From assembly GCA_946800325.1 (NCBI GenBank), contig OX326961.1:51382293-51446292 (forward strand): a stretch of 64,000 nt of DNA, in the 5' to 3' direction. A model generated the notes under the pieces. The model did no database searches, had not been told where the DNA came from, and worked only from the letters and a program-made list of their open reading frames with translations. This document shows positions 46,968 to 61,032 of this stretch, in pieces (within the stretch, counting starts at the first letter, position 1; the number at the start of each line of letters is the position of its first letter). This DNA comes from Luzula sylvatica. Lineage: Eukaryota > Streptophyta > Magnoliopsida > Poales > Juncaceae. Both the position numbers and the translations under genes were made by a program.

Positions 46968-47696
46968 TCTGATATTTGTTTCTCTCTCTCTCACGCTCAG
47001 TCTCTCACTCCGTTTTTATACAGTAATGATAATACTTAAAACATTTCTAAATTGAATAGCAAGATAAGATATCGTATACTATAAACATAAGATAGGAAAT
47101 TTCGAAAGAAAATGCAAGGAGAAGAAAAAGTAGTTTCAAATTTTCAAAACAATATCATAAAATATTACATACATAAACTACAAATAGCAAGTAAATAACA
47201 TGCGTCAAAAATAAAAGATTTGGGGTTATAAAAATAATATATTAGCAATTAAATGGTAAATTGGCAACACCAGTAATATGTATTAATAATAAAAATGATA
47301 TATTAATTAAAATGTCAGTATAATAATAAAAAAATATATTGTTACCACAAATAATGTATTAATCCAAATAATATCATATTAATGTTGCAAATGATATATT
47401 AGTACTGGAAATAATATATTGAAACAAAAATGATAATCATAATTTAATACAAAATTTTAAACCGTAATCTTTAAATACAAAATGTGTTAAAAATCTAATA
47501 TAATTTTTTAGAAAAGACAAAAACTATGATGTATTCAATTTATTTAATGTAAAATTGAATTTCATGGAAATACAGAAATACCAGTAGTTATGAATTTTTA
47601 ATATTAAAACTAATTTGAAAAAAAAAACAAAATAAAATTAATAATTCTTCTGATGAAAAACTCACAAGATTCAACGTTGAAAATTTTAAATTACCA

Positions 47697-47921
47697 TTAA
47701 TTATGCTCTGCTTTAACGTGAACCGTGACGGTAACGCTGTTGCTAGGCTCGCGAGCTCGAGCTCGAGAGCATTTTGCTCTTATTTTCTTGTAAGCAATAT
47801 AAATGGACACCCCGATAGAAATTAATGCACCGGCAATTTCGACGTATTCCTCGAAGATCTTGAGCGGGGATTTTTTTAATATCTGCGTGGGTAGTAGCCA
47901 ATGTTGAAGGGTCCAGAGACA

Positions 47922-47925
<4 letters not shown>
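47697..47925 (-). pseudogene. Small membrane-type ORF relic, copy 2
   Basis: The minus strand carries a ~70-codon open frame ending at 47697, with KIFEEYVEIAGALISIG, SIYIAYKKIRAKCS and a Ser/Thr/Val tail. EIAGALISIGVSIYIAY is a good single membrane span with a following basic segment (inside-positive). The frame has no ATG. The ATG pair at 47925-47920 opens a different frame that meets it at a run of seven A, so one indel separates start and tail. It is a paralogue of 46676-46967. It could be a pseudogene or use another start or splice. Family unknown. Confidence 0.45.

Positions 47926-47979
<54 letters not shown>
47924..47979 (+). repeat. (CT)n microsatellite followed by CG run
   Basis: About 27 CT units, followed by a GCGCGCGCGC stretch to 47995. 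On the minus strand it is a GA-rich leader immediately upstream of the ATG pair. Confidence 0.9.
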
Positions 47980-47982
<3 letters not shown>

Positions 47983-48094
47983 CTCGCGCGCGCGCTTGCT
48001 CAGTCCCTCTGTTTTTTTTTGAGTTTCAGTCGCTCTGTTTTATACAGTAATGATAAGATAATCTTTGCCATAAACATCTCGAGATTGAATTTGA

Positions 48095-49319
48095 AAAATT
48101 GATCCTAGACTTCTAAAACAAGACTGGCTCAAATTTGCAAGATAATCTTTGCCATAAACATAACCGAGGAAATTTCCTTTCAAAAAGGTATTCTAAAATT
48201 TCAAACTGTTGGTTATATTTAAAAATAACCAAATAATTAATTAAAATAAATTAATAAAATAATAAGACATTAAATATGTTTGTAATTAAAATATTATATT
48301 GTGTCTATCATATCACAAAATTAGTGAAATGCAAATTAAAGCAAGAAGACATCTTTGTCAAATTTAATGTACTATTCGTTTGTTTAATTTCCTTATTCAA
48401 GCAATGTCAAATTAAACAAGTCAGCAAATTTACGTTCTTGTTATTTTAATCTAATATTTATATTATTCAATATAAATTCATTTCTGTGAATTATTGGTCA
48501 AAAATAATGTTGGATTTAATACCAATAAATGATGATGAACCATGAGTATTATTGCATAAACATTTTTAAACTAATATTATTGCTTAAACAATTAATACCA
48601 TCAAAGACAATTATGAAAATTATCGCTTGAACATTTCATTTGGTTAAACTGACAGGTACAATGAATATTATATACTTTTTGTTTTTATGTATCGTGTCTA
48701 ATTCAGTGCCCAACTAATAAAGATCGATAAGAATGATCATTAATTGTTCATTTATTTAATATGACAATATTAAGTATGCCATTTCAATTTTCTAAGAAAC
48801 GAGATCTTTGATCTCCCATACAACAATCAAATAAATAAGTCGCCAGATTTGATTATTGTATTATGTTCTTCAAATTTTGTTCAATAAAAATAATTACCAT
48901 ATTAATCTTTCTAATATTAATTAATATTATTTTCATATGTACCTTAAATGTTAGGAACATATACAAATCTTGAATGGTCAAAATAAATTTATTTTGATCA
49001 AGATTAGAAAGTAGGAGGAAATTTTAATAGTAAGGAAGAAAATACCGACACTAAGATAGATTTTGACGGTCTTCTAGTAAAAGTGAAAGAATTTCAAGAA
49101 TTGTTAGGCAAATTAATATATTAATATATATAATTGTAAGAAAATTCTTGTATGTTTAGAAGGTCAAATCATCACTTTAATATGAGTCATTTGATCTTGA
49201 TCAAAATGTCCAAAATACTTGATTTTTCATTTGAACATGGTCTATATAAACCAAGTAATTTAAAAATTACATAAATCTTGGTCAATCGTGGACCAAGTTC
49301 ATTCATATTTTTTTTTCAC
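48095..49319. other. AT-rich intergenic DNA, no gene seen
   Basis: No supported ORF, RNA gene or paired element ends. A ~70-bp local repeat (AAGATAATCTTTGCCATAAACAT) occurs at 48053 and 48140. Confidence 0.45.
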
Positions 49320-50159
49320 AATTAAGAAATAATTTCAAAAAAAATCTAAATTTTTTTGATATTGTAGAAAACCCTAAAATTTATGTACGTAATAATTGAA
49401 ATTTTTTTATTGTTTTTTATTAATTTTAAAAAAAACCTATTTTTTTTACAACATATAATAATTAAAAAACAATATTTATTATATGATATATTTATATAAT
49501 TTTAATATTTCAAAAATTATATATATTTGGTTTTTATATTTTTTCCTAAAAAAACTTACACAAAATAATAATTTGATGAACAACAATATTAAAATAACAA
49601 CTTGCAAATATTTAAAAAATAAAAAAATCATGAAATTATTAAAAGTAAAAGGAGAACGAAAATAAAAAAAACTTGATGTTTAAATATATATTCTTCTATA
49701 AATATATTTTCAATGGGTTTATGAATTATTGTTTATTTTAATATTATATGATGTTAGTTTTTTATGAATAATAAATGAAATATTAAAATTATATAAACAC
49801 AATACATAATAATTTTATTTTTTTAAATCACTACACGTTAACAAATGTTTATGAATTTTCTTAAAATTAATAAGAAATAAAAAAAATTAACATTACATAT
49901 GAAAATTGAAAGATTTTTTGATAAAAAAAAATAATATCATCCATAGGGGTATTGGGAAATAAAAGTTTGCTAGAGGTGTTTCTTTGGAGTTTAAAAAAAG
50001 ATAGGGATTAACTTTACAATATCAAAAAATGTTTGGAAGATAAAAATATACCAAAATACAGATGTATAACAAAAAACGTAGAATCCAATTATGAATTCGG
50101 AAAAATTAAATCATGACAAACTTGAAAACTCCCGCGCAATCGCATGGGAAAAAAGCTAG
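49320..50159 (+). mobile_element. Helitron 3' part, same family as 54553-56626
   Basis: It aligns over ~800 bp with 55430-56150: AAATGTTTATGAATTTTCTTAAAATTAA, AATATCATCCATA, ACTTGCAAATATTTAAA. It ends CTAG (50156-50159) before T, preceded by the decayed hairpin CCCGCGCAATCGCATGGG at 50131-50148. No matching 5' TC end was found, so the left limit is where the similarity fades. Confidence 0.75.
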
Positions 50160-52849
50160 TTTATATAGAAACTTGGCCAAAAAGAAAACTTAGCCTTGTG
50201 GTGGATTTTTTTTTGTAGGAACTGTTTTTTACTCTCTCTCCTCATTAATTAAATAATATTCACACATTTTTGTCTCTCCTATTTGTTTCTATTTTATTAC
50301 TGTTCTAGTGAAGACTATAAATTAATATTATAAATACAATACTATCATTAAATAATAATATATACATTATACTATTTCTTAATTATATGATATTATATAA
50401 TATCACATTACATTGTATTATAAAATATATCGTCTTATACTAAAGTATATTATGTTACCGTATATTGTATTATATTTTTATATTATAATTTATTACTTTA
50501 AAATATATTATTTTGTATTATATTATATTATATTATACATATTAAATTGCATTATCATATATTATATAATATATATATTACATTGTAGAGTATTATATTA
50601 TATTGTATTACATTACATTATATTATATTAAACTATATTAATTTTATGATACAATATTATATTGTATTAAAATATATTATATTTCATAAGATAATACAAT
50701 CAAATTTTTTCAAACAATACTTCCATAAAATTTCTTAAAAGACATCCAAAATCTTTATTTATAATAATAATGAATAGTTTTTAAGATAAAATATTTCATA
50801 GTTTTGGAAGATAAAATATTTCATAGTTTTTCAAACAATACATTTCATAGTTTTGGAAGATAAAACAATAGTTTTTAAGATTTGTTTATGTATTTTTAAT
50901 CTTTATTTATAATAATAATGACAATGATACAATATTATTTTATAAAATCTTGAAATATCAAATATTTCCTAGTTAAAAATAAAAAATATTTCTTTCTCAA
51001 TCATTACCGAGAGGTTACTTTTATTTATTATAAAAAAAACTCCTTTTTTAATGCTATTTTCAAAATAAAATTATAATGATTATGATGAATGAAAAATGAA
51101 TTCGACTTGAAGTAAGAGTACGATTTGTATCGTTCCTGATATTTATATTTTAATACATAAATATGTTAAATAATTATGTTGATATTTTTTTATTTCTCGT
51201 GAGAGATAATTCTTTTTCACAATATAAGAAACAAGTTCGAACTCGCGCTACGAACTCAAAATATCAGGGGTGCTTCTGGATTATCCGATATTGATTTTGT
51301 TGCGATTAGACTCGAACACGTAGTAGATACACCACATGCAATATTCGATTACGAGTTTGAGTATCATCGACATCATATAAAAAAAATATAGGTATAAGTA
51401 GAGACAAACGACCACATGTCGGTATCGTTTAAAAAAAATTATCGATTATTTTAATATTAATTTTTGCGGATACTTCCAGAATATTTTTAGGATACATGTG
51501 ATGTTTTAAATATTTCCGCTCGTTATGTTTGACCCATAAAATATATATTTGAATATTGACACAAAAAATAATGAATTCATGTTGCACACGATGTATTAAC
51601 ACCAAAAGTATTAATTAATAATGAAACAATATTGAAGATATTGAAGATATATTAATATTGAAAATAATATAGTGATATTAAAATGATGTATATGCTTAAC
51701 AAGCAATATATTTGTACCTAGGAGTAGGCAAATTGTTTGATTTATTTGGAAACGAAACCGAACCGGTTGAATTCGAACGATTTGCCAACTTGAATACGAA
51801 TCATCCTGAATAAGCAACCCAAATATTTTTTTTTCCTGTTTCCCCTTCATAGATGCATGAAGAAAATAATTGGTCAAACTGCATACAAAATTAACACAAA
51901 ATCAAATAAATAGAAAAATTGACATAATGATTTTGTTGGGATTTTGGAATTGAATTTATTGCTTTGGATATTGGAGAATATTGGGGAGATTTGTTGGTAC
52001 AAATTTGGAGAATGGATAACAGAAATATATTAAAGAAATAAATGGAGAGCAAAAGTACGGACAGACAACTCACGGAGAGAGAATTTTTAATAGACAATTG
52101 GTATATAAGTCTGCCACCAAGCATTTATGACATGACACTGCCAATTATATATTGACACATGTCAAAAACAGTAATAATCATCACAAGTGTCAAAGAGAAC
52201 CGGATTGACAAAGTAAGTTTTACAAAATTATTTCTTGTTATTTTATCTGGACTTTTTAGCACGCCCACCAAGTGCTTGCGATAGAGCATTGATGCATCTT
52301 TCTCTTAGTCTTTCTTACATTCTTGATATGTCACCATAACATTTAACGTTTTTAAATTTAACATCTTTATTCATAATTTAACATATAATGCTTGGTGAGA
52401 GACTAAGGAAGAAATACATCATTGGGAGGAGGCTAAGGGAGAGGTGCAACATTCTCTCTTGCGATAATGCTTAAAAGAAATATTATATATGCCGTGGTTT
52501 GTACATGCTTCTCCTTTTTCTACTTTTGAATTCTGATTTCGTCTATAGAGACCGAACTAGGAACAAAAATTAGGGAGTCCGGACTTTGCTAAAAAAATTC
52601 TTGTAGAGTGTGTGATCGGAACCTCTTCGAATTCGTCAAATCCATGATCAATGGATACTAATCCGTAGACACTAACAAATTAATAACAATAATTCATGCT
52701 TATAATAAATCCTAAAATTATTCCCCGTTCATAGTGAATCCTAAAAAATAATTCTCATTTGATAATTGTTTTAAAATTGGAATTTTTACTTTTCTAATAT
52801 ATTATAGATCTACTGAGTTGTTTATTTTCAATTAATCATACATCAAACT
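50160..52849. other. AT-rich intergenic DNA, no gene seen
   Basis: 50330-50700 is a TATTA-rich low-complexity tract. A small CGAACCGGTTGAATTCGAACG-type palindromic piece at 51725-51800 resembles a decayed MITE. No supported gene. Confidence 0.5.
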
Positions 52850-54071
52850 CATTCCGTACAACCACCTGAACCACCAAAATAAAATTCTATTCCATCATCT
52901 TTGCGTCGAGGCTTCGATACTGTGTAGCAGTCCTCGCGATCATAATTTTCAAAAAGATCTTTAATTTTTGGAACAACAAGATTTTGTGAAATACAATGTA
53001 TTCTTTTCAAGAGAGTGAATTTGTGAAATTCAGAATTTCCTAAGGGTTTATACAAAAAGTTAAACTAAATTTTCAAGAGAGTAAATTTGTGAAATACAAT
53101 GTATTCTTTTTTTAACAAATAGAAATTTAAATTGTTGAACATGTTACTTCCAAACCTTCCGGCCTCTATGGACTCTAAATTGCTAAGATTGAGTGAACTT
53201 AAAGAGATAAATTGTCGCTCCACTAGTGCGAATTGGGTTTCCAGAAGATATTTTTGGTTCATAAATACTACACGATGCTCTTGTACCAAACACTCGTCCT
53301 TCTCGCATAATAATTGCTTGCTTCCAAATAGTTAAATTCAAAACCAACTTATTAGTAATGTGCAAGAGAAGAGTGCTACATTATTTTCAACCAGAAATTT
53401 CTTATTTAAGATTTGTATGAACTTACATATGATTATTCGGATGATGTAGAGTCGTCAAATTAGCATCCCGCGTCGACTTATAGGTTAGTTGTTTCCTTGA
53501 AGCGAGAGGGAGGGTGTTTATGTCATTTCGCCATATCGGTATAGCTCCCAAAGGACACCCAGTGTTATTTCTTTCATATGGAAAAGCATCATCATTTGAT
53601 GACAAACTTTGGTTCATGGAAGATGGATATGAACTAGGGCTCATCTGCATTAAGAAAAAAAAACTAAAGAGTTAGCACGAGAACTTTATTAGAATGGAAT
53701 ACATCTAAAAGAACAACAAAAATGAGGTTAAATAACATATATAAAATGGGAAAAAAAAATCACAGCACCTGAATAGTATGATTCTTGAATAATGAATCTT
53801 GAAAATTAGGTTGTGACATGATGTCAACACAATCAAAAATATCCCCATTAGCATCCTGACAGAGTATACAAATATTCATCCATCGAGTGTCACAGTTAGT
53901 TAATTTCTATATTTCGCACTTGATTAATTACCCTTGCTCAAATTGGTTAAAACATTCATTTTCTACCTGAATTGTCTTGGTTGCAATACTTTTAGAAAAC
54001 TCGTGCTCCGTGATTTCTCCACTGCAACTGCGAGAAGCGAAGTAAAACAAGAGTAGATATGCTAATTTCAT
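52850..54071 (-). pseudogene. Neprosin (DUF239) gene relic
   Basis: Exon 1 (54071-53967) encodes a signal peptide, MKLAYLLLFYFASRSCSG. Exon 2 (53855-53769) joins in phase and reads DANGDIFDCVDIMSQPNF..LFKNHTIQ, the start of the neprosin activation peptide. Exon 3 (53644-53427) continues MSPSSYP..CPLGAIPIWR. Later pieces give MREGRVFGTRASCSIYEPKI (53183-53340) and DCYTVSKP..FYFGGSGG (52850-52950), matching the start and the C-terminal end of the neprosin domain. Most of the catalytic domain of this prolyl-cleaving glutamic peptidase family is missing and the last pieces do not share a frame. The gene would have made a secreted protein of about 400 aa. The intact 5' half means a truncated secreted peptide is possible. 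Confidence 0.82.
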
Positions 54072-54216
54072 CCTAATGGATTTGTATTTTGATGATGGGT
54101 TAATTGGTATATGTTCCTACTTTGCAATAAGATCCTTTATATATATATAATCCACATCATTCTTTATATGTATGCCATTAATGCACAATTAAGATATAAT
54201 GCATTGCCTAGAAACT

Positions 54217-54385
54217 AATTCTGCATTAACTAGTTTATATTCTTTTTGAGAAATATTAATAAGCAATAATTCTACATTAACTAGTTTATATTCTTTTTGA
54301 GAAATATTAATAAGCATTAATTCTTCATGAACTAGTTTATTCTTTTCGATAAATATTAATAAGCATTAATTCGGCAATAACTAGT
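54217..54385 (+). repeat. Three and a third 51-bp tandem units
   Basis: Units beginning AATTCTGCATTAACTAG start at 54217, 54268, 54319 and 54368. They lie 150 bp upstream of the neprosin relic's start, in its promoter region. Confidence 0.88.
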
Positions 54386-54402
54386 GAATACACACGCAAG
54401 CA

Positions 54403-54472
54403 CGAACGGACGGGCCGGCGTGCGCGCGCGCGGGCATGCACACACACAAACACACGCACACACACACACATA
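54403..54472 (+). repeat. Alternating purine-pyrimidine CG/CA tract
   Basis: GTGCGCGCGCGCGGGCATG followed by (CA)n. The composition is strongly alternating and unusual in this AT-rich context. Confidence 0.85.
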
Positions 54473-54552
54473 TTTAAATAAAACCTATAAAATCACGCAC
54501 AAAAATATGCTTGGATTGGACACAAAAAATCGAGGTTGAATATGAAGAGGTA

Positions 54553-56626
54553 TCTATACTATATACTAATTCAAGGGGATTTGCAGCCCCCTGGTGCAGC
54601 CACGTCACCAGGGGTCTATTCGTAAAAAAAAATATTTTTTTTACATTTTGGTCCTTTTTTATTTACAAATTGGTCCTTTTTGTGAAAAAATTTACATTTT
54701 GGTCCTTTTTTCATACATTTTCGTCCTTTATATTTGCTTTTTGGTCCTTCGAAGTTTTGAAATTTACATTTTAGTCCAGGGGTCTCAAATTGGTCCTATT
54801 TTTTTTTTTAAATTACATTTTGGTCCTTTTTTCCACATTTTGGTCCTTTATATTTGCTTTTTGATCCTTCGAAGTTTTAAAATTTACATTTTGGTCCAGG
54901 GACCTCTTTGTAAAAATAATTTATTTACATTTTGGTACTTTTCTGAAAAAAAAATACATTTTGGTCCTTTTTATTTACATTTTGGTCCTTTTTTATTTGC
55001 ATTTTGGTCCTTTTTATTTACATTTAGTCCTTTCAAGTTTGAAAAATTAAACTTTGGTCCAGGGGCCTCTTTGTAAAAAATTTATTTATATTTTGGTCAT
55101 TTTTATTTATATTTTGGTCCTTTTTAGTTGAAAAAACTATATTTTGATCCTTTCTATTTACATTTTTGTCCTTTTGAGTTTAGAAACTTACATTTTGGTC
55201 CTTCATATTTACATCTTCATCCTTTTTTACATTTTTGAATTTATATTATAGTCCTTTTTATTTATATCTTGGTCCTTTTCATTTTTACTTCACACTTTAG
55301 TACTTTTTATTAACATTTTGGTCCTTTTTAATTTAAATTTCGGTCTTTTTTTACATTATTAATAATTTCTCTCACCTCATGCGTCCACATCAACACCTTA
55401 TTATGCCTCCCTATCACCACTTTACTTGAAATTTTTTCAAAAGACTCCTTAAATTTTTAGATATTGTACAAAAAAATTAATTTACATATGTATTCATTTA
55501 AAAAAAATGCTTTTTTAATTTTAAAAAATTCGTAAACTTTTTTTAATACATAATAATTAAAAAAAAATTACTATATGTTATATGTTATATAATTTTAATA
55601 TTTCATTCATTACAAATATTCAACTTATGTATTATTTTTCTTGAAAAACTAAAATAAAATTATAATAAGTTGAACAATATTAATAAAAGAACATCTTGCA
55701 AATATTTAAAAATAAAATATCACAAAACTATTAAAAAATACATAAAAGGAAAACTAAAATAAAAAGTAGATGTTTAAATAGATATTTTCTATGAATATAT
55801 TTGCAAGATGTTTATTTATTATTATTTAATGTTAGTTGTTTTATGAATAAAGAATGGAATATTAAAATTATATAAACAAAATATGTAATAATTTAAATTT
55901 TTTTAAATCACTATATGTTAAGAAGTGTTTATGAATTTTCTTAAAATTAATAAAAAATAACAAAAATAAGTTTTAATTATTACATATGAGATTTGGAAGG
56001 TATTTTGAAAAAAAAAAAAATTAATATCATCCATAAGGAGTATTTTAAAATAAAAGTTTGGTAAAGAATTTTTTTTTTGGAGTTTACGAAAAGATAGAGG
56101 ATTTTTTACAATATCCAAAAAAAATTAGGGGATTAAAAATATACCAAATCACGGATGTGCGAATAATCATGACATAATTTAAATTAAAGGTTCGAACGAA
56201 ACGGTTAGCGATGACATCGTGAAACTTTGTTGTTGGCCGACCACACAAAGGGCGAAAAATATTTGTGCTAAATATGTAGCGAAATTAAGGATTTGTGAAA
56301 TTAAGAACACTCTTTTTTTCAGCAATGTTTTCTGATCTATTAGGTTCTTAATAAATTTCATGACGACTCATTCGTTTTTTTTCCTTATTTTGCTTATGAT
56401 GTATAAAATATAGATAATTTTTTTAGCAATAACCGTTTGAATTATTCAAGAAATCCGGCTCTTAAAATATTCAAACGATTTTTGCTACAAAATTTCACTC
56501 GCACACAACACACTAAATTACACATATAATAATGATTACAAAAAGAAATTCACGACAACAATTTTCTTCAACTACATTACTTATAAACTCGAACAACCCC
56601 GCGCAATTGCGCGGGGGTCATGCTAG
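54553..56626 (+). mobile_element. Helitron, 2074 bp
   Basis: It starts TCTATACTATATACTAAT, the canonical plant Helitron 5' end, and ends CTAG at 56623-56626. A 20-bp perfect palindrome, CCCCGCGCAATTGCGCGGGG (56597-56616), lies 6 bp before the end. It sits between A (54552) and T (56627) with no target duplication. There is no helicase gene. The 5' third is a minisatellite. The 3' half aligns with 49320-50159. Confidence 0.92.
54640..55350 (+). repeat. Minisatellite, unit like ATTTACATTTTGGTCCTTTTT
   Basis: About 30 imperfect copies of a 20-24-bp unit, with larger periodic blocks marked by TTGGTCCAGGG...CCTCTTTGTAAAAA. The open frame at 54594-55076 (repeating F..ILVLF) is produced by the repeat. 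Confidence 0.9.
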
Positions 56627-56627
56627 T

Positions 56628-58596
<1,969 letters not shown>

Positions 58597-58707
58597 AATT
58601 GCTTAAGCAATACACTTGTGGATAATTGATATAAATTCAAACATTGATATCACCATTTATCTCTTCTCCACAAACTCAAACATTGCATTTGCTTCTCCCC
58701 TCCTTCA

Positions 58708-59491
58708 ATGGCATTCTCTCTCAAGAAATGCTCTTGGCCACGTATCGCAATCCTTTGTTTGCTCGCATTGACACCTTGTTGCATGTCAGGTTCGTTGAGT
58801 GTCGCAGATATGTGTTTCATTTTCATATTCTTCGAAAAAGGAGAATGAAATAGAAAAAAATTTATGTATGAAATTTTGCAGATCAAAATGCTGTTGGCAT
58901 AGTGGGGAGAGCATTGGAATGCTTCAATGATAATTACGTAATATTAGTCCAAACTAGACTGTCTTGTTTTTGTTTTTTTTGTTCTTATTTTTATGAATTT
59001 TTTTTAAAAAAAATATAGGTATACACCAGTTGCCAAGAATCGTATCGACTGACTCCACAAGGATCGATCCCTGTACCGCTAACTGCGACCGATGCGTACT
59101 GTGGCGGACCATGTCTAGAGGAGACGAATCTCGTGTTGAAATGCATCGATGACATCATGTATAATTTCCGATTCTATGATGGAGCATCCGTGCAAAATGT
59201 GCAGTTTGCACTTCAACGCGGGTGCGGTAACTCGATTGGAAGAGGTAATGCTGTTATTATTACACTCAATTTGAAATATATTGATTTTTTTTATTAATCT
59301 AAGTAATAATGTAATTTCTGTTTCTTTGTTTTTTTTTTTTAATTTCAGGAGATTTCAATGCATTAGAAAATTTACAAGGAGGAGGGAATGGCTACCGAGA
59401 TTATTACTATGGCCATGGAATCAACTTGCCTATCCCAAAATTCTTGCTTATGATATTACTTCCAAGTTGGATTTTGGTCATTCTAATATAA
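58708..59491 (+). CDS. Cysteine-rich secreted/GPI-anchored-type protein (DUF7731-like), 4 exons
   Basis: Exons 58708-58789, 58882-58937, 59019-59244 and 59349-59491 join through GT-AG introns with consistent phases to give 168 aa. Residues 1-27 form a signal peptide (basic start, then IAILCLLALTPCC). The middle has family landmarks VGIVGRALECFNDNY, YTSCQESYRLTP, TDAYCGGPCLEET and KCIDDIMYNF, with six cysteines likely to be disulphide-bonded. The C-terminus has an NGYRDYYYGHG segment and then a hydrophobic tail (FLLMILLPSWILVILI), as in a GPI-attachment signal or a membrane tail. I believe this is the plant DUF7731 family; its biochemical role is not known to me. The gene appears intact. The last exon is followed by two tandem copies of its own 3' part. 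Confidence 0.85.
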
Positions 59492-60520
59492 TTAATTAGA
59501 TCATTGCTAGATAATATTGATATTATTTTTTCTTCTTTTGAAGAAAAATAAAAGCTTATTAATGTGATAAACCATGTATTAATTCAGGTTATAATTGCAG
59601 AAAATGTATAACCATATAAATTTTTATGTATACTAGAATCAAGTAATAATTAATATACAATATAATAATTTGTTCAATATACTATTTTTGAACAAATGTA
59701 GAATGAGATGAAATTTTCCTGCAATTTTATTTTAATACTATATAATATATACACGAGGATATAAATTATTATGGCTACGGAGATTATTATTATGGTCATG
59801 GAATCAACTTGCCTATCCCAAAATTCTTGCTTATGATATTACTTCTAAGTTGGATTTTGGTCATTCTAATACAATTAATTAGATCATTGCTATATAATAT
59901 TGATTTAGTTTTTCTTCTTTTGAAGAAAAATAAAAGCTTATTATATGATGAACCATGTATTAATTCAGGTTTATAATTGCAGAAAATGTATAACGATATA
60001 AATTTTTATGTATACTAGAATCAAGAAACGATTAATATACAATATAATAATTTGTTCAATATATACTATTTTTAACAAATGTACAATGAGATGAAATTTT
60101 CCTGCAATTTTATTTTAATACTATATATACACAAGGATATACATTTTTATGGCTACGGAGATTATTATTATGGTCATGGAATCAACTTGCCTATCCCAAA
60201 ATTCTTGCTTATGATATTACTTCTAAGTTGGATTTTGGTCATTCTAATATAATTAATTAGATCATTGCTAGATAATATTGATTTAGTTTTTCTTCTTTTG
60301 GAGAAAAATAAAATCTTATTATATGATGAACCATGTATTAATTCAGGTTTATAATTGCAGAAAATGTATAACGATATAAATATAAATTTTTATGTATGCT
60401 AGAATCAAGAAATGATTAATATACAATATAATAATTTGTTCAATATGCTATTTTTGAACAAATCTACAATGAGATGAAATTTTCCTGCAATGTTAATTTA
60501 ATATTATATATATACAAGGA
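59388..60520 (+). repeat. Three tandem ~380-bp copies of the gene's last coding segment plus 3' UTR
   Basis: Copies start at ATGGCTACCGAG (59388) and ATGGCTACGGAG (59771 and 60149). Each contains the coding stretch for DYYYGHGINLPIPKFLL and the hydrophobic tail, the stop region, and about 250 bp of downstream DNA with polyadenylation-like GAAAAATAAA. Copies 2 and 3 keep the frame open. In copy 2 a T-to-C change turns the stop into CAA and the frame would run on. They are very similar, so the duplications are recent. Confidence 0.92.
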
Positions 60521-61032
60521 TAATACCCACACTACATGCCGAGTACCGTACATGTGTTTTTTATTTTGATACTGGATACTATATTTTAATGATGATAATG
60601 ACAATATTATTTCAAAATAAAATTTCTTTCACATTATATTAACCTCTATTAAAGACTATGTAAAGTAATGAATGATAAAAATTTTAATACCCGAATACAA
60701 CTCTTTTGTAAAATAACTCATTGGTGATAAATTGGCAAAATATCAATCCAATAAGATAAAAGTTCATGGGTCATGAATAAATTGTATGTTCTTGTTATTT
60801 AAAAAAAACATTTGGAAGAGGAAATAGTTCGGAAAATTATTAGATTTGATTTCAATTATGCAATCGTACAAGAACAAAAATACTAACTCGGAGCAAAAAA
60901 ACCAAAAAAATGTAGTACTAACACAAAATTCACCGTTCAAAATCTTCTCAAATAAACCCAATTTGATCTTTCTACATGAGCACACTCTAACAGAAATCTT
61001 ACATAAAAAAAATTCTGCAAAATAAGATTTGT
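60521..61032. other. Intergenic DNA between two convergent genes
   Basis: No gene seen. It should hold the 3' UTR of the minus-strand TRAPPC4 gene. Confidence 0.45.

Noticed and set aside
54511..55076. Long frames repeating FWSF / ILVLF
   Set aside because: By-product of the GGTCC minisatellite in the Helitron.
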